DNA from: Rhipicephalus microplus
Taxonomy: Eukaryota; Arthropoda; Arachnida; Ixodida; Ixodidae
Assembly: GCF_043290135.1 (NCBI RefSeq)
Contig: NC_134702.1
Coordinates: forward strand, 74,828,417-74,892,416
DNA: 64,000 bases
Direction: 5' to 3'
Shown here: one piece after another, positions 35,197-47,045 of the stretch
Layout of the letters: every line of letters begins with the position of its first letter
Position numbering within the stretch: the stretch's first letter is position 1
Program-made: the position numbers and the translations under genes
The notes under the pieces: generated by a model
What the model saw: the letters and a program-made list of their open reading frames with translations, nothing else
Database searches by the model: none
Told to the model about the DNA's origin: nothing

Positions 35197-35832
35197 GACC
35201 TGCGGTAGAGGCTTCAAGAAGCGGCTCCCACACATTGAGGTGCCCCGATGAGCAGGGTGCGCTCAGTGTCGGATTTCTTTTTTTTAACCCAAATTGAGTG
35301 TTGACACAACCTCTGCAGGTGGCAGCTCCCTTGTAGCTGGTGAAAGAATTTCTGCTGACTTCGTCTTGCCGGAGAGAACCTTAACCAGTCGTTCAGCTGT
35401 CATAAAAGGAACTTGTGTGACCGGTAAGTTGTATGTTCACTTCAACACCAGAGTGGATTGATATAGAGACTTCCGCAGGCCGCTCGCAAGATTGTTCCGA
35501 CAGCACTGTCCGAGGCACTGAACAAGCTTCACAAGACCCTCCAGAAGACGTCTCAGCCAACAGCTCCACGCCTGAGTGCCCTAGAGAAAATGGTGACTAT
35601 GCTTTTATTGCAGCAGTTTTTAATGTGCTATTTTATGTTTAGGACATTCTGAGGAAACTATCCTCAAAAGGACACTACGTGTGCACTTACAGAATGTAAG
35701 GGTGGGCTCTCAGTGATTTTCATTTTTTTGTGCATTGTCAACATTGTGAATGGTTGTTTTTAGGTAGTGGAATCGAAAACCGCACCACAGAAAGTTGTGC
35801 ACCTTGGGTCTAAAAGAGCGAGGAAAGTGCTC
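35197..35832 (+). CDS. linker exons of the P-type transposase gene
   Basis: Five short stretches bounded by GT-AG signals stay open in one connected frame: 35197-35256, 35319-35423, 35479-35592, 35643-35695 and 35764-35832. They contain ERISADFVLPERTLTSRSAV, a Ser/Asp/Glu-rich stretch (DCSDSTVRGTEQASQDPPED) and a basic end (LGSKRARKVL). They would link the THAP domain to the catalytic region. Low-complexity linkers are usual there. The last junction, to 35885, is out of phase in my model, so one boundary is wrong or an indel is present. Confidence 0.5.
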
Positions 35833-35884
35833 GTATGGGATTAGTTGTTCTTCGCTTTTACATCCATTTTTTTGTTTATTGCAG

Positions 35885-38045
35885 CGCGTTCCTGTGTGCC
35901 AGCGACAATGTCTCCATCAATGAAGTACAAGCAAACCATTAAACTTCTGCAAGCAAAAGTAGCAGCACAGCGGAAAACTATCAAAAGATTGCGGAGACAG
36001 CCTCACCAAGCACCGTCATCGACTTCAAAGGCCCTTGGAGTTATCCGACCGCACGTCTCTGAAGAGGTTTTTAAACTTCTTTCTGCACATGTTCGCTTGA
36101 GGCCCAAACGCAAGGGCAAGTGGTTTCCCGTGTGGTTCAAGAAATTCGCTCTTCACTTAAACTTCCGAGGTCCGCGAGCATACAGATTTTGGGCTCCATA
36201 TTTTTCTTTGCCCTCCCGGCGTTCATTAAGGAAGTGGCTAGCCAATGTAAAGATGACTCCAGGCATAATTCCAGAAATCCTTTCTCCCATTGCAACAAAT
36301 ACTCAAGCTTGGAATGAACGGGACCGAGTGTGCGCTTTAGTTTTCGATGAAATAGCACTCAAAAATAATTTGTACTATGATGCTGCAAGAGACGTTGTCC
36401 AGGGTTTTACAGATGATGGCACTCATCGCACTTCAACCATTGCTGATCGAGCACTGGTTTTTCTTCTTGTTGGTGTTTTGAGAAAGTGGGTTCAACCGGT
36501 TGCTTTTACTATAGGGCACACATCAACACCATCATCTGTTATGCATAACTTGCTGGTGTCACTCATTTTGGAGCTTAGGAGCATTAATATTGGAGTGAAA
36601 GCAGTCATTTGTGACCAGGGCAGTTCAAATGTAAGTCTCGTTAACCAACTAAGAGTGACTGTAGCAAAGCCTTTTTTTGAAGTTAATGGTGAGCGGGTGT
36701 ATTACATTTTTGATGTTCCGCATTTAATTAAAACAACGCGCAATAATGTCCAAGCACACAAGTTATACATTGGGGATGACATCGTTAACTGGTCGCACAT
36801 TGTAAGCCTTTACCGATCCTCACATGAGTTGCGGTTGCGATTGGCTCCAAAGTTGACTGAACGGCACGTTCATCAGAAACCTTTTTCTAATATGAAGGTC
36901 AGCAGAGCAACTCTGGTCCTCAGTGCATTAGTTTCGATTGCTATCACGGCAATGGTGTATGCGAAGGTGCTGCCTTCCTCGGCCACCACTACAGCTCAAT
37001 TTTGTGATCGTATGGACAGGATTTTCGATGCCTTGAACAGCTCGAGTAAAAAAAGAACTTCGCAAAAGCTGCGGCATGCAATCATGAAAAATGATTCAGA
37101 GCTGATTGACTTTCTCCGAGGCCAGCTTCCCTGAATTGCATCATGGCAGTTTGTGGCAGACGTCAACCACAAACCATCGTAGGTTGGCAAATTACAATTC
37201 AGGCTATTTGTCAACTATGGGACGATCTCTCCAAAAATTACAACTTTGAATACCTGTTCACACGCAGGCTTCAACAGGATCCTCTGGAGAACATATTTGG
37301 CCACATTAGACAAAAACAGGGTTGTAACACCAACCCCAATGTAGCACAATTTATTTGTGGCCTGAAGCACATCTGCATAAGAAAACTCTTCAAGCTGTCA
37401 GAATACGGAAATGTCGAGGATGATGAATGTGACCTCCTCCAGGAGCAGCTCTCGCCATTCTCCCTCACCAGTGCGTCTCTTGTGGATAATGAAGAGTGTG
37501 CACAGCCACAGCCTGACGACTTTCCCGCTCTAGACAATCTCTCTGAACTTGCGACCAACATTCACTCCCATATTATCGATGACACCGCTGCATATTATGT
37601 ACCTGGTTTTCTCATCAGACACTTCCTTCGGAATGCATGTGACGGTTGCAGTTGCCCACAGTTGCTGAAAGACGACAGTGAGACGCTTAAGGGTACCCAC
37701 TTGTATTTCACAATGCTCAAAGCATACCACGTCCCCAGCAAACTTTTTGGGAATCTCACTGTGCCATCAGAAGCAGCTTTTGCATACGAACAACAACTTG
37801 AATCTCACTTTCTTGCCATGATTGAGGCCACTGCACATCACCTGAAAGTGGGCGATGTTTTGTATCACCATCTGTCAAGTGTTGGCGATTTTCATTTCTG
37901 CTCTGCTGAGTGTCGCGCGAAGTTTCTGAAAATGTTTTGCCGGGTTTGTTTATGTTGGCATGTGCATTTTGTGAACCGAAACTTAGGTAGGGTTAGGTTC
38001 CAGTCTTCAATCTCAGGCATACAGCTTGACAAGTTCAAAGGTTAG
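35885..38045 (+). pseudogene. P-element/THAP9-type transposase catalytic region, broken
   Basis: A coiled coil (MKYKQTIKLLQAKVAAQRKT) is followed by the RNase-H-like nuclease. The first acidic motif is VFDEIALKNNLYYD (Asp codon about 36346). The second is ICDQGSSN, then YIFDVPHLIKTTRNN in the GTP-binding insertion region. The last acidic motif is RRLQQDPLENIFGHIRQKQG (about 37265-37325). The protein would cut and paste its own element using THAP-directed DNA binding. Two lesions separate the halves: a TGA at 37132-37134, where flanking sequence continues in the same frame, and a one-base loss near 37176. The second half (about 300 codons) runs to TAG 38043-38045 and has a Cys/His-rich tail. 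It is not functional as it stands; all three acidic motifs survive. Confidence 0.85.
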
Positions 38046-39640
38046 CAATTAGCGGTGGGTTTACACTAAAGTATTCGAGTTGAGCCGAATCATGCAATAG
38101 CTTTGTTATGTTATTACTTCATTACAGCAGACTTCATTATGGTCTTATATGCTTATATTCAGTTCAACTGGACTAACCACTCCTTCGTTGCACACATTGT
38201 TTTGGTTACCCGCTATGAGGAGTAGGGACACTGTGTATTCGCTCGAAGTGATTTGCATAACCTTAAAAAGAATGTTGGGTATCCTGTCTGTATTTTTGTA
38301 GCAAATGTGGGCGAACTGTACACTTTACTGTGGGTCGCTTGGTCACTGTGTATGCTTTATCTCTCCAGCTGAAGTAATGTATCGATAACAAAACCGCTTG
38401 TTGACATGTCTTCGAGCGGGTAAGAAACGGAGTATGAAGTGGGCACGGTTCACGTTATCACACTTTTCGTATTTTGGCTTCTCATCTACCTCCTCATCTC
38501 GCCCATCAATGTTTTCAAAAGAATACCCAAACTTGTAGCGTTTGATGGTGCTGCGGACGCTGCCATTTTGTTTTTATATAGCTTGTGAGTGATAACGTAC
38601 GAGGTAGAGCCTTTGTGAAAATTAATGAGCCAAAGTGGTTTTCTTCTGCTATATATTAGCCCTGTAATACCGCTCTCGTAGCACCAATTAAGGTCCACAA
38701 TTCTGGATAAGTGATGACTACAATATATTTTAGCTCGCAAGCGTCACAGCAACACCCAGACGCAAATCACTTGGGATCTTAAGTTTTTGATGAAGGCGAC
38801 GCATAAGAAGAGCCACAAGACCTGCCTGTGTTGTAGCATAAAGTTTGTCTTTCACGTAGTGAACAAGCTGCAAAGTCCTACCTTACTGAGGACAAGCAGA
38901 CATCAAGTCTGCTTTTTTTTCGTTTTGGGCTAGCTGTTCTTAAGCACAGCCAGCACACTGCACCTTTGCCTTTCTGCTATATTGTGTCGTGTGGTTTCTG
39001 TGTGCTCTTTTTTCTATGCATTATTTCGGTTAACCCCAGGCGTGATTCGCGATTTCATTGCTGTGTATATGTCACTTCTTCCTTCTTCATCAGCATTGTG
39101 CGCTGTGTTTTTGCCATAGATCCTTACTTACCCACTGGCCCGGTGTGTCATACTTCGCCAGCTTCTCGGCTTCTGCCAACTCTAGCGATGTGTGCGTTGT
39201 CTGTGTTCTCTCTGTATTTGTTACAATATTTGTTACAATTTATTTGTAAGGCGAGATGCATTTGTTGTCTACCTTTGTCATATTGTGCTTTTTATATTCT
39301 CAGACTCTATCTTGTCTTTGAATAAAACATTGCGGATACTCTGTCTCTTTGACGGATATATACATTGATCACTTGTTCCAAAAGAAAAACACAAGCGCGA
39401 TGAATAAAACAGTAGTCAATTATCATTATCTGCATCTCTTTTTATTATAACTTAATCGAAAAAAAATTACGTCACGACCGATTCGCAGGAACCACTGAAC
39501 AAAACAAAACAGGGAATCGCTAAATCAAAACGAACTACAAAAATCATCCATTTGGGCAATGAAAAGTGGTCTGAAATCGTGAACTTTCGTCATAGCCAAA
39601 TGTTGGTTACGCAAAGTAATTCAAAATTTGCGACAGTGAA
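38046..39640. other. 3' region of the P-type transposon
   Basis: This is noncoding sequence after the transposase stop, with an AATAAA at 39320 that could end the transcript. No other gene was recognised. 38966-39325 is hydrophobic in one frame but looks like T-rich composition. Confidence 0.5.
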
Positions 39641-40325
39641 ACCGAAACAGGAAGCGCACGCCACTTGCTCTCACCAACCACCAGATGTGCTAGGGTCGAT
39701 TGGGCCGCTGGAGTCTACGGGAGTGTCCACTCTTAACCTTTTTTTTTATTTCTCTATGACGCAGTGTTGTCTGGGTAACACATCGGTGCGAAATGCAGCA
39801 AGTCCGATTTCGCGCCGGTTTCCCTCGGGCTGCGTTTACGGACGCTGGTCAGGCCTTGCGTCAGACCATAGAGTGCTCGCGTTTTGCTAACTTAGCGTCG
39901 CTGTGCCCAGTGTGCGCGGGCGTCATCGCTACATTGGAGTATATGTAGTCCTCAATATTGTGCTCGCGGCCGTTTTGCTAGCTCCACATATACAAAATTT
40001 GGCGTTACGTACTGTCAAAGGATGACGAAATTTATGACTGGTGCAAACATGATAATCCTGACAAGCTAGTCATGTAAGAACATGACAACATTCCACGCTC
40101 ATAGCGTGCTCGCGTCCGTTTCGCTAGCTCCACATATACTTAGTTTGGTTTCACGTGACGTGAATAGATGACGAAGGTAAACGACACACCCAAACATGAT
40201 AATCATGACATGGATGTACGGCAACAATTACCTCCACCTCGTAACGTTGTGCTGATTTTATAGTTACATATCAACATTTGTCATTCGTGCTTCGCATGTC
40301 ATCGGTTCCCTTTGTACGTGGGGTC

Positions 40326-42322
40326 TGCCATTTTTTATATGCATGTCCACCTTTTTTATATATTCATTGATGACGTGCGCGCTTGTGAAATGGAAGGTCA
40401 TACCAGAACCTAAATGCGCTAAGCCGAACTAAAAGAAAGGCACAACGCAGGTCGTGTCCGTCATGGGTGTTCACTGTTCGCGAAAACAAAAACATTTCGA
40501 GTGTTTTAGGCACGTACAGGATGAACAAAGTTGTCCCAATATCTCAATAAAATAAACGCAGCAAACTAAGGAATTAGGTGCAGTGCCATAGATGTGAAGT
40601 GCGCGTGTGGTTTATCGATGACATTTAGTAGAATATCTTACTGAGCGTTTGTTTTAGTAGTGCCACAAATGTATCTTTCTTGGGCACGTGAAACAGTTAT
40701 AAAGAAAAAAAGCATGTGTAGTTGTACATTTAACTTGTAGGTGTTGTGTATGACCGAAAACATTGGAATTACCATCCATCATTTGCGCAAATAAAGCCCA
40801 CTTCGCACCTGTTTCGCGTTCATTCCTGCAGCCTTCAACAGCATCAAAGAACGTATTCACGTATATGGGGAAGAAAGCATAAAAAATTTCCACGCATTTC
40901 CCCGAGGGTGAACATGGTTAAGCGTGAATGCACGGGGTGATGCTATGAAAGGGAGTAAAGTTAAAATCCGTTGGCATTCGCCAGTGAGCTAACGTAAACT
41001 CCCCCGTGTGATCACATTGCGATTCCCAGGAACCATTAGACCCTCTCGGGAAATTTCGGTGAGTTTACGCGTATATGTGAGAGTAAATTCGAATTACAAT
41101 TGATGTTTATGTCCGTGGCCCGCTTCGCCCGCTTGCACTCGGCATCACGGGCGCTTCGCCGCGCTGCCTTGTCTTCAACCGGCGCGACGTCTTCAACGAC
41201 GCGTGCAATGCTCGCCTTCGATTGCGTTGTTCTCGTTGTTGGAGGTGTCGCAGTCGAGGTTGATGCCTGCGATGGATCCATGCCTGCGCGGGTGCGCGCA
41301 GCCACGGAGCGGAGGGCGGAGCGCGCGCAGTCACGTGGTGTGTGACGTCGCTGCGCCGTTGCTACAGACGCTCCTCTCCGCTCCTCGCGCCGTTGCTAGG
41401 GGAGAGGAGCAGGCGCACCGTGGACGGCGTATTCAGGGTCGCTTATGAAGTGCATTCGCGCCTAAAATATGAAAGGTGGCATTGATCACGAGAGTAGTAA
41501 TATGCTTCTGATGGCATGAGAAGCTTATACACTTATGCTTGTGATAGCATTTTGTGCAAATGTTCTGCTGTTAAAATTTGAAGAACAACTTTTTTCCTTG
41601 CGTCAATATATTATTTGGCCCTAAGTAGCGTCATTTGAACGAAATGTCATGAACTTTGCAAGCTGCGCGTAAAAAATTAAAAAGACCTTAACTGAAGCAT
41701 ACTAACGTATGTGATGAATTCTCCTTCTCATTCTGAAAATGTCAATGTGTTTTCTTTTCTTCGTATCTCCCCGAGAACCAATCTATATAATTCAGATATT
41801 TTTACGCAGTAAACATGGTATGATATTTTCTTTCTCAGAAATGTTTACGTACGGGCGAGAAAATTGAGCTTACGAATACTTCATGCGTATGTGAGAACAA
41901 GCTAATTTTATTTATGCTAAAATGACAGCATTTATATGTACAAATATATTTATTATTCTGCCTTTCGTTTTTCTTCAAACAAGCGCGTCTTGTTCTGAGT
42001 CGCTGGTTCTGCCACTGTGATCACGTCAGTGCCCCAGAAAGAAATGACGTTGGATGTAACGTTTGGTCGGTTGAAGACGGTTACATCTCCGCCCACTCAA
42101 ATGGGAACAGGATGAGTAGTTCATCCGGGGTACAATAATAATAATTGGTTCCAAATTTGCATGTTTCACTGCAAATGTCGTCGAAAGATGATAGTGTTGC
42201 GTCTGGAGAGATTGAACAAGACGTTTATTTGATGTTTTGTGGAAGAAAATTGGTGAATGGCATTGTGGAGGCGCTTCGTTAGAGTGCCTCGAGCGTGTAG
42301 CGGAGGCGAAGGAGCGCTTCGA
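40326..42322. other. spacer of the large inverted repeat, left part
   Basis: The spacer is AT-rich except for a CpG-rich patch at 41100-41420 with open frames on both strands. The minus-strand frame (41036-41305, 89 codons) is Ala/Arg/Thr-rich and contains ARRSARDAECKRAKR, with no known domain. The palindromic TCACGTGG/TGACGTC motifs near 41330-41350 look promoter-like. The rest has no recognised content. Confidence 0.35.
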
Positions 42323-43777
42323 GGATTGTATTGGATGGATTGATATGGCTGTACCCTTTAGATCGGGCAGTTGCTAACGCCACCAAGCCATAATATTTAG
42401 CGAACCAAACACTAGATTCATGTTTTTTCCCCTTTAATTAGCGAGCTTCAGGAGAGGTACTTTGCAGTGAAGGGTTTAATTTTCACTTGTGCCTTGTGTT
42501 TAGCCACTAATCAGTTTAGCCACTAATCACTCGTTCTAGTTAATTCTACCCACTTAAAGTCTATTTTGCCCTCCGTGTCCCTAAACCCCACACTCTAAAA
42601 ATAATATCGAGTAAAAAGGGTGTCTTCCTGTCCCACAACAATAATCGCCATCAGGCTTGCGTGCGCTTCCTTTCTTGAAAACTCGGTGCTGGCCACTTTC
42701 CTATCGAGAATGCAATGTAACCCTGATAATGAGCATGTCAATCGTGACCGCGGAATGTATCGGGAGCGGGGTGATAGCGCAAGGATGGAACGCAATATAG
42801 ATGACGATTATTGTTGTGGGACAAAAAGACACCCTTTTTACTCGCTGTTTTTTAGAGTGCAGTGCTTTGAAAAATTCTTTGGCATCATCCTGAGCTATAG
42901 GGTGAAGCCCTTTACAGAACATTATGAAGTGTTCGGCAGTTTTCTCCTCCTCTCCACACGCACTGCATACCGTGTCTACCCTTCGTATTTGGCCCCATAT
43001 GTCTTGGTTCGCAATACTCCCGTCCACGGCTCAAACAGAGAAATACCCCGAGTATTATCATAGATCATTTACTTGGCGATTTCCCGCCTAAAAGTTTGAG
43101 AGATCTCTAGTGCGGACTTTTTAATCATGCCGATTCTCCACATATCGGTCTCAGCTTCCTTCACCTTCTTCTTAAACGATAGTTCTGTTTGGTTTGGCCC
43201 CCTGATGTTTTCTAAGTATTTACAAGTCAATTTTCTGGTTCGCTTCCTCCATTTTGTATCGACATTCTTCATGTACAAGTCGCTCAAAAACGTCCTAGCC
43301 CAATGCTCCTCTCCCGTTTCTCTCAATCGCTTCTCAAATTTTATCTTGCTGCTAGCTTCCCTGCTTCCAAATGATATCAATCCCATATCACCTTGTTCTC
43401 CCCAAGGGAATTCGGTGTGTTCCCGCGAGCTTCTAAGGCAAGCCTATCTATTCCACGTTGCTTAATTTCTAATCTTGCTTGCACTTCTGATCTCATGCAC
43501 ACGGCCGCATTGCCGAACATCAGACCAGAAACCATTACCCCTTTCCATATTCCTCTCACAACATCATACCTATTGTAATTCTACAGTGCCATATTTTTCA
43601 TCACTGCTGCATTCCTGTTACCTTTAGTCGTCATGTATATTTCGTGTTAATTCCCTTGGGTACTCGGTCCCATTGCTTATCCATACGCCCAGATATTTCT
43701 ATTTATCTGTTATCTCTGGCTGACCTCCTGTATTATAAGCTCACTACCTTCATTATCATTATAATCATGACTGCTGA
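42323..43777 (-). pseudogene. LINE 3' fragment, copy A (unassigned clade)
   Basis: On the minus strand this encodes the end of a LINE ORF: EEHWARTFLSDLYMKNVDTK (about 43310), WRKRTRKLTCKYLENI, then a zinc knuckle CSACGEEEKTAEHFIMFCKG (about 42920-42970). The 3' end is GGAT-rich. The sequence parallels copy B (43842-45301) over its full length, with about five frame breaks. A 269-bp MITE lies within it (42591-42859). It is truncated 5' at the point corresponding to 'aatcatgactgctg' of copy B. Confidence 0.75.
42591..42859. mobile_element. 269-bp MITE with ~60-bp terminal inverted repeats
   Basis: The left end CACTCTAAAAATAATATCGA... is matched inverted at the right end (...TTTTTTAGAGTG). Both arms share 'gagtaaaaagggtgtc' and 'gtcccacaacaataatcg'. 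A CA dinucleotide flanks each side (42589-42590, 42860-42861). The parallel LINE copy B reads 'aaaccccagtgctttg' at 44083-44098 without it, giving an exact empty site. It carries no coding capacity. CAC ends, GGGTGT motifs and a 2-bp CA/TG duplication link it to the 7.65-kb element at 11729-19381. Confidence 0.9.
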
Positions 43778-43841
43778 TTATTTGTCGGAAGGAAGCACTT
43801 GAAGCTGCCAGGCACCCCGCAAAACAGCATGGTTGTCCGTA

Positions 43842-45301
43842 GATGGATGGATGGATGGATGGATGGATATGGCTGTACCCTTTAGATTGGGTGGTGGCTA
43901 GCGCTACCAAGCCGTAATACTTAATGAACCAAAACTAGATTTTTTAGAAGTGTGTTTGAGGATTAGTACTTTGCAGTGAAGGGTTTAATTTTCACTCGTG
44001 CCTTGACTTTAGCCACAAATCAGATAACCTTCTTCTAGTTAAGTCTACCCGCTTAAAGTCTATTTTGCCCTCCTGGTCCCTAAACCCCAGTGCTTTGAGA
44101 AACTCTGCGCCATTATCCTGAACTATAGGGTGAAGCCCTTTACAGAACATTATCAAGTGTTCGGCAGTTTCTTCTTCCTCTCCACACGCACTGCATACTG
44201 TGTCTACACCTTCGTATTTAGCCCGATATGTCTTGGTTCGCAGTACTCCCGTCCTGGCCTCAAACAGTAGAGAACTACCCCGAGTATTATCATAGATCCT
44301 TTCCTTGGTAATTTTCTGCTTAAAAGTTTGATAGATCTCTAGTGCGGACTTCTTAATCATGCCCATTCTCCACATGTCAGTATCCGTTTCCTTCACTTTC
44401 TTCTTAACCGATAGTTCTTTTTGGTTTGGCCACCTGTTGTTTTCTAAGTATTTACCAGCTAATTTCCTGGTTCTCTTCCTCCATTTTGTATCAACATTTT
44501 TCATGTGCAAGTAGCTGAAAACCTTCCTAGCCCAATGCTTCTCCCCCATTTCTCTCAATTGCTTCTCAAATGTTATCTTGCTGCAAGCTTCCCTGCCCTC
44601 AAATGATGTCCATCCCATACCACCTTGTACTCCGTGATTTGCTGTATTCCCGTGAGCTCCTAAAGCAAGCCTACCTATTCCACGTTGCTTAATTTCTAAT
44701 CATGCTTGAACTTCTGATCTCATGCACAAGACCGCATTGTCGAACGTCAGCCCAGGAACCATGATCCTTTCCATATTCCTCTCACAACATCATACCTATT
44801 GTAATTCCACAGTGCCCTATTTTTCATCACTGCTGCATTGCTGTTACCTTTAGTCGTCACGTATATTTCAGGTTCCCTCAGGTACTCGGTCCCATTGCTT
44901 ATCCATACGCCCAGATGTTTGTATTTATCTGTTATCTCTAGCGTGACCTCCTGTATTCTAAGCTCACTACCTTCGTTGTCATTGAAAATCATGACTGCTG
45001 GTTTTTTCCTAATGAATCTGAAATCTAACCTATCTCCCTCATTACCGCAGATGTCCATCAATCTCTGCAAATCTTTCTTATTGTTGGCCATTAGCACTAT
45101 ATCATCTGCGTACTTTAATGCTGGTAGTGCCTGATCAATGAGTTTTCCTTGTTTGACTAAAGAGAGGTTGATGCCCAGTCCACTTCCCTCTAATTTGGCC
45201 TCTAATCCTTGTAGGTATATCATGAAGAATAAGGGTGACAGGGTACACCTCTTCCTAAGCCCCCGTTGAGACACAAGCGCCTTCTGGCAGTTATCTTTGA
45301 A
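43842..45301 (-). pseudogene. LINE 3' fragment, copy B, with reverse transcriptase
   Basis: On the minus strand: RT motif B RGLRKRCTLSPLFFMIYLQG (about 45230), then KYADDIVLMANNKKDLQRLM with the catalytic YADD (about 45110), the thumb (ITDKYKHLGVWISNG), KHWARKVFSYLHMKNVDTKW and the CCHC knuckle CSACGEEEETAEHLIMFCKG (about 44160). The last 208 codons are open to the stop at 43992-43994. The 3' tail is a (TCCA)n run (43843-43867 plus strand). It is 5' truncated inside the RT. A frame break near 44700 separates the halves. I could not assign a clade. The microsatellite-like tail and knuckle fit the I/Jockey/RTE-type LINEs broadly. Confidence 0.8.
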
Positions 45302-45691
45302 AACGAAGGTGCAGAGCCCGCGGAGAAAGATGCGCGCCAGCCTCGGAGGTAATAAGGTTAAGAACGCAAAGCGACGGGCAGGTGCCACCACCGTGACGTC
45401 ATAGAAAGCGTTGTAAGCACTTTTCTGAGCATCGCGTTGCACTGTCGGCGCAGCGCGATGAACGCTACATTCCTTAGAGTTACTTGCGTGTGCCTCTTCT
45501 AGTATAAAGGCAGACATACAAAACATTGAAGCGTTGTTGTGGTGCCTCAGTTATGCGCAATAATTGCTTTTAAATTGAGAATCGCACAGCTATGAACGCT
45601 AAACCTTGCGCAATATTGGTGGGCACTGCGTATGGTGTTGGCCGTTTAGTGCCGTTAAACCTATCGTTAGGGCGGACTACCAGACAAATGT

Positions 45692-45725
<34 letters not shown>

Positions 45726-46674
45726 CAAAATTTTTTCGTCGAAGGTCTTCAATAAAGACTATCGTCTTTAAAAGTCAAGGAACAATGCGCCACTGATTCT
45801 CGCAGTGCAGCTTGCGCGAATGAGCCACGAACGCGCTTCGATGGACGGCAGTGCCCCCCCTTCGCATGCATCAGCGCCACGAACACGGCCTTGCAAGGGG
45901 ACGGCGCGGAGACGGCACACTATCCAGTATATTCCAGGGACCATACCTCTGCTGCCATTATAGTTTCGGCGGCTGCGCAATAAAGCCGGGCAACGTCGTG
46001 CACGGCAACCGGGACGTGAGACGTTCCGTTGAGGTGGTCATTTGAAGTCCGCTAAGCCAATGCAGACCACTAAAACGCAATTTTGATTCATAATAAGACC
46101 TTTCTTAGCACAAAAGTAACACTGTGCGGTTTCTGGAGCGCTGTTTCAACAATAAAAATTTATTTATTAGTTGCCTTTGTGTCCCCTTATAAACAGAAAT
46201 TTAGGAACTGTCAAGTAAAATTTTTACAAATACACTTAGAACAGTCAACTTAGAATTTTTAGAACGCCTTCTAAAAACACGTAGTCATGTTGTGGACCAA
46301 GGGAGCAGGTTGTATGTCTGAGATGGAACTACTCAATTGGCGGAACTTGTGGCCGGTAAACGGAGAGACAGATTACACCGACGCACACTGGCGCTGACGG
46401 GGGTCATCTGAGCGTCCACCGCCGATCAAATAACAAGTGGGGATGAGCGTCAATATTAAAGAATGTGTCGTCGAATAGTCCAGCGTTATGACTGGCGGCC
46501 ACGTAAGCTAAAAAAAATCTGTATTGTTCGTGTCTTGCGTGCTATCTTAACAAAAATGACCAACTTCAGCCCTGAAGCTCCTCGAACACTGCAGGCATGG
46601 TTTGCAATCATCTTTATTTAATCTTCGTAGGCGATAACCGAATACTGCCGAAGTGAAAAAATTCGCAGATATCA
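45302..46674. other. spacer of the large inverted repeat, right part
   Basis: 45330-45790 looks like the end of an unclassified tick repeat: a GC-rich start, a (CAGA)n run at 45694-45724, then the palindrome 'aaagactatcgtcttt' at 45755-45770. 45780-46030 is GC-rich without a recognised gene. 46080-46670 is AT-rich. Confidence 0.4.
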
Positions 46675-47045
46675 CGTACTGTGGGAACCGATGACATGCG
46701 AAGCACAAATGAACAAATGTTGATATGTCATTTTAATAACAGCACAACGTTACGAGGTGAAGGTAAATGATGCCATACAAGACTTCCGTGTCATGATTAT
46801 CATCTTTGGATGTGTCGTTTACTTTCTTCATCTATTCACGTTACTTGACACCAAATTTAGTTTATTTGGAGCTAGCGATACGACCGCGAGCACGCTATAA
46901 GCGTGGTATGTTGTCATGTTCTTACATGACACGTGTGTCAGGATTATCATGTTTGCACCAGTCACATACTTTCGTCATCCGCTTGACACCACTTAATAAA
47001 TATGTTATATGTGGAGCAAGCGAAACGGCCGCTAGCGCATCATGA

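Larger units (their letters stand above)
32889..39757 (+). mobile_element. P-element-superfamily transposon, 6.87 kb, both ends present
   Basis: The left end CATAGAGAAAGAAAAAG... (32889 on, through GGACACTCC near 32915) is matched by an imperfect inverted repeat ending TTTCTCTAT at 39757. Both sides carry GACGCAGT (32881-32888 and 39758-39765), an 8-bp duplication as P elements make. The left terminus begins CAT, as I recall for Drosophila P. Paralogous repeat units (48640 region, inverted) read straight through the site. It encodes a THAP-transposase gene at 34188-38045. A subterminal direct repeat ('caggaag.gc.c' and then 'tgctctcaccaa') occurs at 32937-32985 and 39649-39685. Confidence 0.8.

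Noticed and set aside
35845..37134. Reading the 429-codon frame as a self-contained intact gene
   Set aside because: Its first ~13 codons lie upstream of a 3' splice site, and motif content shows it is the first half of a P-type catalytic region cut by a stop.
44747..45526. N-terminal ~75 codons of the 259-codon frame as part of the LINE protein
   Set aside because: LINE similarity begins only near 45300; the upstream part is adjoining repeat that happens to be open.
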